Source of the DNA: Candidatus Diapherotrites archaeon CG08_land_8_20_14_0_20_34_12
Lineage (GTDB): Archaea > Iainarchaeota > Iainarchaeia > Iainarchaeales > 0-14-0-20-34-12
NCBI GenBank assembly: GCA_002779065.1
Contig: PEXL01000047.1
Span: forward strand, 15,258-27,069
Direction of reading: 5' to 3'
Length of the DNA: 11,812 nt
Each line of letters starts with the position of its first letter. Position 1 is the stretch's first letter. The notes beneath the pieces are model-generated. The model was given only the letters and a program-made list of their open reading frames with translations, searched no databases and was not told the DNA's origin. Of the stretch, positions 1 through 4,577 are shown piece after piece. The position numbers and the translations under genes are program-made.

Positions 1-50
1 CTAATATGCTCTTTTCTGCCAATCTCCCAACCTACAAAAAGTATGCTGCA

Positions 51-60
51 AATATATTTA
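51..60 (+). promoter_or_regulatory. TATA box for the BASS transporter gene
   Basis: AATATATTTA is centred about 35 bp before the ATG at 90. Archaeal transcription usually starts about 25 bp after the TATA centre, so the leader would be very short. No Shine-Dalgarno sequence precedes the ATG, which agrees with a near-leaderless mRNA. Assigned by position and composition only. Confidence 0.45.
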
Positions 61-89
61 ACCTTATTGCTGCAAGATGCATAGTGTAA

Positions 90-1010
90 ATGTCAATCGC
101 ACACTTTTTTGAGAATACTGATCTGCTAATTATTCTTTCAATCATCTTGGGAGTTTTATTTCCCTATTTTGGCGAATTCTTCAAGCCATTAATACCGTTC
201 TTTTTGGTTATTTTAATGACACTTTCCACACTTGAAATTAGCAATTCACATTTAAATCCAAAATCACAGGCAAAGGATGTTTCGTTCCTTTTAATTATTA
301 GTTATTTAATACAAGGAATATTGCTAATTGCAATTTCCTTCTTTTTTGTTTCCTCTCCTGATTATTTAAAAGGCCTGATTGTTTTAGCCGCAACCCCTGT
401 TGGCATTTGGACTATTGCCTATGCATATATGCTGAAAGGCAATACTGAATTAGCTGCAATCGGGGTAATATTCAGCCATATTTTGGCAATTTTTATTTTG
501 CCATTAACAATTTATTTTTTCTTCGCAACCTATGTGGATATTTTTACAGTTTTTTATAATGTTGCCTTGCTGATTTTAGTTCCATTAATCTTTTCAAGAA
601 TTCTAAAATACAAATTCAAGATTGAAGATTTTAAATTTAAGAGGCATATCATAAACCTTTGCATGTTTTTTATCAGCTATGCAATCATTGCTTTGAATTA
701 TAAGGTTTTAACTAACCCAGCAACTTTGCCATATGATGTTCTGCTTGTTCTCCTGATACGGGCATTTGTAATAGGCACTTTATTTTATTTGATAATCCGC
801 AAGTTTGTTGAGTATGAACGCCTTGTTGTTTATACCTTTGTTTCCATATTCAAGAATGCAGGATTGGCAGCAACCATTACCTTGTTAGTTTTTCCAATTG
901 AAGCAGCAATTCCAATTGCTTTGGCCCAGGTTTTAGGATCCTTTTCCGTTGTTTATTATTCAAAGCTTTTATCTTTAGGCAAAGCTAAACAATCTCAAAA
1001 GAAAAAATAG
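90..1010 (+). CDS. BASS-family (bile acid:sodium symporter-like) membrane transporter
   Basis: A 306-residue polytopic membrane protein with about nine or ten hydrophobic segments along its length and a short basic, Lys-rich C-terminus. The segment around residues 100-150, containing AATPVGIW and then a helix-breaking loop and another membrane segment, matches the BASS core in which a Pro-containing broken helix forms the binding site. The C-terminal repeat contains FKNAGLA (residues 254-260), which aligns with the E-x-G-x-Q-N crossover motif of the family. The Glu and Gln that bind sodium in characterised members appear to be replaced (by V and K in my alignment), so sodium coupling is doubtful and the substrate is unknown. 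The start at 90 is the first ATG after a well-placed TATA box, with no SD. It converges on tRNA-Pro 3 bp downstream. An ACR3-like or auxin-carrier-like relative is the main alternative. Confidence 0.75.
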   Translation: MSIAHFFENTDLLIILSIILGVLFPYFGEFFKPLIPFFLVILMTLSTLEISNSHLNPKSQAKDVSFLLIISYLIQGILLIAISFFFVSSPDYLKGLIVLAATPVGIWTIAYAYMLKGNTELAAIGVIFSHILAIFILPLTIYFFFATYVDIFTVFYNVALLILVPLIFSRILKYKFKIEDFKFKRHIINLCMFFISYAIIALNYKVLTNPATLPYDVLLVLLIRAFVIGTLFYLIIRKFVEYERLVVYTFVSIFKNAGLAATITLLVFPIEAAIPIALAQVLGSFSVVYYSKLLSLGKAKQSQKKK

Positions 1011-1013
1011 GTT

Positions 1014-1086
1014 TGGGGCTGCCGCGATTTGAACGCGGGTCGCAGGCTCCCGAAGCCTGAATCCTGCCAGACTAGACTACAACCCC
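1014..1086 (-). tRNA. tRNA-Pro (anticodon CGG)
   Basis: The minus strand folds into a complete 73-nt cloverleaf. The acceptor stem is GGGGTTG with CAGCCCC (one T-G wobble), the D stem GTCT with GGAT, the anticodon stem CAGGC with GCCTG around the loop TTCGGGA, the variable loop CGAC, and the T arm CCGCG-TTCAAAT-CGCGG. The anticodon CGG reads the proline codon CCG, and G37 after the anticodon is typical of tRNA-Pro. The discriminator base is A. No CCA is encoded, so it must be added after transcription. There is no intron. No clear TATA box sits at the expected distance upstream, because that space is taken by the purine/pyrimidine repeat at 1093-1154. Confidence 0.95.
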
Positions 1087-1092
1087 ACCACC

Positions 1093-1154
1093 TTTTTTCT
1101 TTCTCTTTGCGAAAGAGAAAGAAAAAATGTAGGTTTCCAAAAAAGAAAGAGAAA
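1093..1154 (-). repeat. Triple 16-nt purine/pyrimidine element: hairpin plus mirror repeat, possible intramolecular triplex
   Basis: Three exact 16-nt units are present on the + strand. Unit 1 (1093-1108) is TTTTTTCTTTCTCTTT. Unit 2 (1112-1127) is its reverse complement, 3 nt away. Unit 3 (1139-1154), after 11 nt, is the exact mirror (reversed order, same strand) of unit 2. Units 1 and 2 make a perfect 16-bp hairpin with a GCG loop. On the minus strand, unit 3 becomes a pyrimidine strand parallel to the purine arm and could pair with all 16 positions by T.A-T and C+.G-C Hoogsteen contacts. The element lies in the 3' flank of the antitoxin gene and ends 7 nt before the 5' end of tRNA-Pro. It may act as a terminator, an mRNA 3'-end protector or an H-DNA site; none of these is shown. 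Confidence 0.7.
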
Positions 1155-1188
1155 CTTATGAAAAAAAGGATAAGACTGTAATAAAAAT

Positions 1189-1491
1189 CTAATTGATTGT
1201 AACTAGCCTTATTGCATCCTTGTCTGGAACCAATTGTATCTCATCATTTGCCTTTATTTTGTATTTCTTCGTCAATTCTTTTGGGATTCTGATAGCTAGG
1301 CTTTCTCCCCATTTGCTAACTTTTGTTTGGTATCTTTTCATAGCCTCATATTTTCGCGATAATTCATGTAGTTGGCCCATATCTACCAATTCTTCGCCAC
1401 ATTTTGGGCAATAGTGATAGTTGAATGTTACTCCGTTAGGCATAGTATCTGCCTTTACTTGCATTTTTATTTTACACCTTACACAATCCAT
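1189..1491 (-). CDS. Antitoxin: N-terminal YgiT/MqsA-type zinc ribbon fused to AbrB/SpoVT DNA-binding domain
   Basis: Predicted antitoxin of 100 residues. The N-terminus has a four-Cys zinc ribbon with Cys3, Cys6, Cys28 and Cys31 (two CxxC pairs), as in YgiT/MqsA-type antitoxins. A short helical linker (about 35-52) leads to a swapped-hairpin AbrB/MazE domain (about 53-98), recognisable from KVSKWGESLAIRIPKEL. In such antitoxins the DNA-binding domain represses the operon and another part neutralises the toxin. I chose the ATG at 1491 over the one at 1512 because AGGTGG (1502-1497) lies 5 nt upstream of it. That SD is inside the last Gly codons of the toxin gene, and the toxin's TAA is separated from this ATG by a single C, so translation is probably coupled. 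With the 1512 start the genes would overlap by 20 nt. Confidence 0.8.
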   Translation of the reverse strand: MDCVRCKIKMQVKADTMPNGVTFNYHYCPKCGEELVDMGQLHELSRKYEAMKRYQTKVSKWGESLAIRIPKELTKKYKIKANDEIQLVPDKDAIRLVTIN

Positions 1492-1492
1492 G

Positions 1493-1810
1493 TTAACCAC
1501 CTTTTTTGACAACTGTCACAATTTTTATCCTATTTCCAACAATTTCATCCACACAGATTACCTCAAATTCCTTAAACCGTTTTCCTATCTTTACCCTGTT
1601 TTTTCCAAACTTTAACATATAACCTTCCTTGATTGCTTTTTCAATCAAGTCAGCACTGATTCCTTTTTCAATTGTTCTCCTTGCTGCATGTCTTGAGAAT
1701 GTTACTTCATAGCCATTCTTGTATATTGGGTGTTTAATTATATTTGATATATTAAGATATTTAATAATATCTTTTGATATCCTGCGGATATCTCTTAGAT
1801 TTTCTTGCAT
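1493..1810 (-). CDS. DUF4258-family toxin (RelE-like fold)
   Basis: A 105-residue protein whose second half carries the DUF4258 pattern: a strand ending in FSRHAARR, a following helix with GISADLIEKAIKEG, and later strands (KIGKRFKEFEVICV, RIKIVTVVKKGG). DUF4258 proteins are predicted RelE/ParE-like toxins, commonly encoded beside YgiT-type zinc-finger antitoxins, as here. The first 33 residues are a helical extension not needed for the fold. The start at 1810 is supported by GAGGT 7 nt upstream and a TATA-like element at 1854-1863. Toxin-first order with the antitoxin directly downstream matches this pairing. The target (mRNA, ribosome or other) is not visible from sequence. Confidence 0.75.
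   Translation of the reverse strand: MQENLRDIRRISKDIIKYLNISNIIKHPIYKNGYEVTFSRHAARRTIEKGISADLIEKAIKEGYMLKFGKNRVKIGKRFKEFEVICVDEIVGNRIKIVTVVKKGG
1497..1502 (-). promoter_or_regulatory. Shine-Dalgarno site of the zinc-ribbon/AbrB antitoxin, inside the toxin gene
   Basis: AGGTGG read on the minus strand lies 5 nt before the ATG at 1491-1489. It decides between the two possible starts (1491 and 1512). Its bases form the final Gly codons of the upstream DUF4258 toxin gene, whose TAA lies between the SD and the start. Confidence 0.65.
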
Positions 1811-1853
1811 ACTTCCAACCTCTTAGCATTATAATTTAATTGTTGCAAATAAT

Positions 1854-1863
1854 TTATTTAAAA
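1854..1863 (-). promoter_or_regulatory. TATA box of the DUF4258 toxin-antitoxin operon
   Basis: TTTTAAATAA on the minus strand lies about 48 bp before the ATG at 1810. Transcription would begin near 1833, giving a leader of about 20 nt that includes the GAGGT ribosome-binding site. Called from position and composition. Confidence 0.4.
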
Positions 1864-1927
1864 GTAGTTATGGAAGATATAAACTCTGCAGTTTGTTTTT
1901 CAGATCAATTAGTTCAGTAAAATACTT

Positions 1928-2107
1928 TTATTGCAATAGCCTTTCCAATTCTTCTGGTTCTGCATGCTCTAAATATAATTCACATGCTTCTCTCAAATTG
2001 GCTATTGCCTCTTGTTTGTTTTTTCCTTGCGAAGCTATCCCTAATTCAAGACAATGTGAAACATACATATTTTCTTCTTTTTCTAAAATTGCTGTGATTT
2101 TATACAT
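1928..2107 (-). CDS. HicB-like antitoxin-family protein, without HicA
   Basis: A 59-residue protein with the small HicB-like (UPF0150) fold: MYKITAILEKEENMYVSHC forms the first strands, then GKNKQEAIANLREACELYLE is the characteristic helix. It is the N-terminal HicB half only; there is no C-terminal ribbon-helix-helix or HTH domain. No HicA-type toxin gene is found on either side, so it is an orphan antitoxin or serves another role. An upstream ATG at 2134 would add nine basic residues. I prefer 2107 because GGGGT lies 9 nt upstream and the TATA-like AATTTAAA (2143-2150) would place transcription start after 2134. It lies downstream of the metallophosphoesterase gene on the same strand, 91 nt away. 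Confidence 0.75.
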   Translation of the reverse strand: MYKITAILEKEENMYVSHCLELGIASQGKNKQEAIANLREACELYLEHAEPEELERLLQ

Positions 2108-2142
2108 CTTCTTTTTACCCCTAATTAATCTCATGGGGAATC

Positions 2143-2150
2143 AATTTAAA
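2143..2150 (-). promoter_or_regulatory. Possible TATA box of the HicB-like gene
   Basis: TTTAAATT on the minus strand is centred about 40 bp before the ATG at 2107. It would place the start of transcription near 2121, inside the extended reading frame, and so argues against the start at 2134. The match is weak and the region is AT-rich. Confidence 0.3.
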
Positions 2151-2198
2151 TCTTATTATGACACAAAGCAATCCAGTAGTTTATTTGAATTCAACCAA

Positions 2199-2933
2199 TT
2201 AGTTTATTTGTTTCAACTTCCCAAAATAATATTCCTTGTCAGCAACAAGCCAGCATTCAAATTCAGACAAATCCTGCTTCAAAAAAGGGCTTAATAGATT
2301 TTCTTTCAAGACATCGGTTCCTTCAGTAACTGTGCACATTGAAGGTAAAACAACTAAAACTTTATTGCCGAATTTTCCTTTCAAAAAGCACTTGTATTTC
2401 CCAACCTTATTTTGTTCCCTTAATGAAACGGCCGGATGCCCATGCCCGATAATTAATGTTTTGGCTTCTGAAAATTCCTTTTTATCTGCTAATTCCAATA
2501 ATTTATTGCCATGCATTACTATTATGCTTTCTTTTCCATTATAATAAAAGTCAGAAATTTTTATTTTATTAAATAAAGCGATCGGCCCCATAATTTTATC
2601 ATGGTCGCCTTTTACAATAATTACTTCATCAGCATGTGCCTGCAGATATGCAAGAATATTTGTTACCTCTTTCCATTCTTGCTCACTTATATTTCCAAAT
2701 TCATGTTTTAGATCGCCGCAGACAATAATTTTTTTCAATCTGCCTGTTTTTTTGAATGTTTCATTTAACTGCCTGAATATTTTTTCATAATTAGTCCTTG
2801 GAAGGAATATTCCTTGCGAAGTATACATCTCTTCAATCCCAAGATGAAGATCAGCTAGTATGAGAATATTCTCTTTTTTCAGCCATAAAGCAGTATTTAT
2901 TATCTCAGCATTTTGCAAAATCCCGATTTTCAT
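2199..2933 (-). CDS. Archaeal SbcD-like metallophosphoesterase
   Basis: A 244-residue calcineurin-like phosphoesterase of the archaeal SbcD-related type, predicted to use two metal ions to cleave phosphoesters. Metal-site motifs in order: D28-x-H30 in ADLHLG; G73-D74-L-K-H77-E-F; G109-D110-H111-D112; H141 in VMHGN; H164 and H166 in GHGHP. The third motif is normally GNHD; here the metal-binding Asn is Asp. In many archaea this family is encoded near Lhr-type helicases and a role in DNA repair is suspected, but no helicase is visible here and there is no SbcC partner. I chose the start at 2933 because the TATA element at 2953-2961 puts transcription start close to it; ATG 2945 would add MQET. 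The C-terminal 50 residues are less conserved. Confidence 0.85.
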   Translation of the reverse strand: MKIGILQNAEIINTALWLKKENILILADLHLGIEEMYTSQGIFLPRTNYEKIFRQLNETFKKTGRLKKIIVCGDLKHEFGNISEQEWKEVTNILAYLQAHADEVIIVKGDHDKIMGPIALFNKIKISDFYYNGKESIIVMHGNKLLELADKKEFSEAKTLIIGHGHPAVSLREQNKVGKYKCFLKGKFGNKVLVVLPSMCTVTEGTDVLKENLLSPFLKQDLSEFECWLVADKEYYFGKLKQIN

Positions 2934-2952
2934 TGTTTCCTGCATATAGAAA

Positions 2953-2961
2953 ATTATTTAT
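2953..2961. promoter_or_regulatory. Shared TATA element between divergent genes
   Basis: TTATTTATA (TATAAATAA on the minus strand) is the only good AT element in the 52-bp gap. Its centre is about 24 bp from the ATG at 2933 (-) and about 29 bp from the ATG at 2986 (+). It could therefore serve either or both genes as near-leaderless mRNAs. Neither start has a convincing SD. Confidence 0.4.
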
Positions 2962-2985
2962 AGTAATAGATTGTTATTATTTTTG

Positions 2986-3603
2986 ATGGCACAAAAAAGC
3001 AGGAAATTGACAACAGCAATAATAATTATTGCAATTCTGGCAATTTTAGGGTATTATGTTTATACAACATACCTGAATGCCCCTTTGCCTTCAATTACAA
3101 ATTTTGAAGAAGGACTAAATCTTTTAGATAATGCATTGGTTGAGAATTCTCTTGATATATATGTGAGTCCGGAAAAAGAAATGATTTTAGCAATCTCAGA
3201 TACTGCTTTTGACAGTGCGGTCAAAAAAATAAATTCATTAAAACAGTCATTCAAAACAAATGCATTGAAGGATTTTGCAAATATCTATCTTGCCATTATT
3301 GAAGAATATCAATTAAGGAAGGAATTAATGCAAGGAGCAGATTCCTTTGATGCTTTATCCCAGAAAGAAAAATGTTCTTCTTTAAATAAGGCTGATGATG
3401 TTTATAAAACACAGCAGGAGCTTGTAACCAAATACAAAGCAAACGCTGCTTTGATTACTGATTTTTCAGAAAAATATCCAGAAGAATTTGAAAAAACCAA
3501 ATTAAGCCAGAAAACATTCTCTGAAGAAGAATTAAAGTTATTCACCCAAGAGCTTTACAGCATGCAGAAGGCAGTGGCTGAGGAAAAGCAGAAATGTGAA
3601 TAA
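2986..3603 (+). CDS. Membrane-anchored helical protein of unknown function
   Basis: I do not recognise this 205-residue protein. It starts with a short basic segment (MAQKSRK), then one hydrophobic helix (about residues 8-28) that would anchor it with the rest outside the cell. The outer part is charged and almost entirely helical by composition, with a likely coiled-coil or helical-bundle character. It has two cysteines, C130 and C204 (second-last residue), which could form a disulfide outside the membrane. The ATG at 2986 is preferred over an in-frame TTG at 2971 because of the TATA element about 29 bp upstream. The gene ends directly against the MNT gene on the other strand, with no gap. 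Confidence 0.7.
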   Translation: MAQKSRKLTTAIIIIAILAILGYYVYTTYLNAPLPSITNFEEGLNLLDNALVENSLDIYVSPEKEMILAISDTAFDSAVKKINSLKQSFKTNALKDFANIYLAIIEEYQLRKELMQGADSFDALSQKEKCSSLNKADDVYKTQQELVTKYKANAALITDFSEKYPEEFEKTKLSQKTFSEEELKLFTQELYSMQKAVAEEKQKCE

Positions 3604-4032
3604 TCACAAATCTCTGTTTTTGTATTCTCGTTCAAAAGGTTTTGAGTTTTTATCAATCCCAAATGATTTCTTTATCTCCCTTATTTTAGTTTTCCTATTT
3701 AAATTATTGGGTTTAAAATTACAAATTTCAATGCCTTCTTCAACAGCTTTTTTTACAATCCCAATCTGCTTTTTTTTCATTTCAAATTCTTCAGAAGTGT
3801 AACAAAGTGGTTCAATAAGATAGTCATTATCCCAGTATTTATAAATGCCCGACATTCTGTCCAGAAAATGCACATCCTTAAATTTTTCCGAAACAATAAT
3901 AAAATCAAAATCGCTTGTTTTGAAATTATCTCCCCTGGCCCTTGACCCAAACAGCAATATTTTTTCTGGCTTTATCCCCTTTTTCAGTTTTTCAGCAAAA
4001 TTTTTGCTTATTTCAGCTGTTTCTTTATCCAT
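3604..4032 (-). CDS. MNT-type nucleotidyltransferase, antitoxin of an MNT/HEPN pair
   Basis: A 142-residue minimal nucleotidyltransferase. The motif G29-S30-x10-D41-x-D43 (GSRARGD followed by SDFDFIIV) is the GSx10DxD active site that binds metal and NTP. In characterised MNT/HEPN systems this enzyme neutralises the HEPN RNase, by adding AMP in the MntA/HepT case. The catalytic motif looks intact. After the usual family end near EEGIEIC (about residue 103) there is an extra, strongly basic tail of about 38 residues, which may be a true extension or the result of a lost stop codon. It starts inside the 3' end of the HEPN pseudogene, overlapping it by 25 nt, as is normal for this operon. Confidence 0.85.
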   Translation of the reverse strand: MDKETAEISKNFAEKLKKGIKPEKILLFGSRARGDNFKTSDFDFIIVSEKFKDVHFLDRMSGIYKYWDNDYLIEPLCYTSEEFEMKKKQIGIVKKAVEEGIEICNFKPNNLNRKTKIREIKKSFGIDKNSKPFEREYKNRDL

Positions 4033-4392
4033 GCAATCACCTCTTCCGATTTTTTCATAACATAGTCTGCCCTTCTTTCATCATATAATTCAAAATGCGG
4101 TTCTTTGCTTGCATCAGGATATCTTGTGAGAACATATTGCGGGGCCAATTCCATCAAAAAAGAGTTTAATTTAGTTTAGCAGGAAGGCCTATTTTCTTTC
4201 CTAATGCCAATAATGAATGTGTTGAAATATCTGGCATTTTTTCCTTTTCCATCAGCGCTGCTTTTAATGCCTTCTCAACAGCCTGATGGCAAAAGAATAC
4301 AGAAGATTCATACCTTTTTCCTGCCAGATTGTATTTTGCAGTTTCTAAGTCTCTGTCAGATTGTTTCCACCAATTTCAATTTCTTTCCCCAT
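4008..4392 (-). pseudogene. HEPN-domain toxin gene, broken by two frameshifts
   Basis: Three frames on the minus strand together encode a HEPN protein of normal size, about 128 residues. Frame A starts at ATG 4392 (MGKEIE). Frame B, entered after one missing base near 4373, reads WWKQSDRDLETAKYNL, RYESSVFFCHQAVEKALKAAL and ISTHSLLALGKKIGLPA, then hits TAA. Frame C, entered after a second one-base shift near 4160-4175, reads FLMELAPQYVLTRYPDASK and ends in SEEVIAWIKKQLK with TAA at 4010-4008. The order and spacing of these blocks match HEPN toxins that pair with MNT. No single frame can make the protein. One possible shift lies beside a run of six T, so sequencing error must be excluded. ATG 4392 is about 7 nt after the transcription start predicted from the TATA-like element at 4421-4429. 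Confidence 0.8.
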
Positions 4393-4420
4393 AATATTAC
4401 TCTAAACTGTAGCAAAACCT

Positions 4421-4429
4421 TTTTATTAT
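4421..4429 (-). promoter_or_regulatory. TATA-like element of the HEPN/MNT operon
   Basis: ATAATAAAA on the minus strand is centred about 33 bp before the HEPN ATG at 4392. It lies 5 nt downstream of the minus-strand copy of the 13-bp element described at 4435-4513. Called from position only. Confidence 0.35.
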
Positions 4430-4434
4430 CCTTT

Positions 4435-4513
4435 CAATGTGTTGAATAAAATAGTACTACAAAATAACCTGAAATAATAAGAGGAATATATTAATAAAGG
4501 ATTCAACACATTG
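4435..4513. promoter_or_regulatory. Pair of inverted 13-bp elements in divergent promoters (candidate regulator sites)
   Basis: CAATGTGTTGAAT (4435-4447) and its perfect reverse complement ATTCAACACATTG (4501-4513) face outward, 53 bp apart. Read in the direction of each gene, the same sequence ATTCAACACATTG lies directly upstream of the TATA element: 0 nt before TTTATATAC at 4514 for the large secreted protein, and about 5 nt before the TATA-like element at 4429-4421 for HEPN/MNT. This is where a regulator could touch TFB or TBP. Terminal repeats of a 79-bp element are the alternative, but no flanking target duplication is visible. Confidence 0.5.
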
Positions 4514-4522
4514 TTTATATAC
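4514..4522 (+). promoter_or_regulatory. TATA box of the secreted SLT-SGNH gene
   Basis: TTTATATAC lies about 60 bp before ATG 4578 and directly after the 13-bp element. Transcription would start near 4544, giving a leader of about 34 nt. GGGG at 4567-4570, 7 nt before the ATG, is a modest ribosome-binding site. A second AT element (4527-4537) could be used instead. Confidence 0.45.
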
Positions 4523-4577
4523 TTCTTTAATTATATAGCGTTATTTTGATATGGGATAATCTGAATGGGGTTTTGGC

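Noticed and set aside
1193..1615. Open frames on the + strand opposite the DUF4258/zinc-ribbon operon
   Set aside because: Composition is typical of antisense shadows (rich in F, S, L), and no promoter or SD supports them.
1811..1927. Possible HicA gene next to the HicB-like gene
   Set aside because: Only 117 bp are available, with no frame encoding a HicA-like protein; the stretch holds the promoter of the DUF4258 operon.
1893..2294. A 133-codon open frame on the + strand
   Set aside because: It lies antisense to the HicB-like gene and the end of the phosphoesterase gene, has no family features, and both opposite genes have clear motifs.
2971..2985. TTG start that adds five residues to the membrane-anchored protein
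   Set aside because: The ATG at 2986 fits the TATA spacing, and the added residues (MLLFL) would disrupt the basic N-terminus expected before the membrane helix.
4216..4226. A third partial copy (11 nt, AATGTGTTGAA) of the 13-bp promoter element inside the HEPN pseudogene
   Set aside because: It encodes the conserved STHS region of the HEPN protein and is not near a promoter; chance is the simplest explanation.
4435..4513. A 79-bp MITE-like element with 13-bp terminal inverted repeats
   Set aside because: No target-site duplication is visible at the outer ends, and the arms fit promoter positions better; it cannot be excluded fully.
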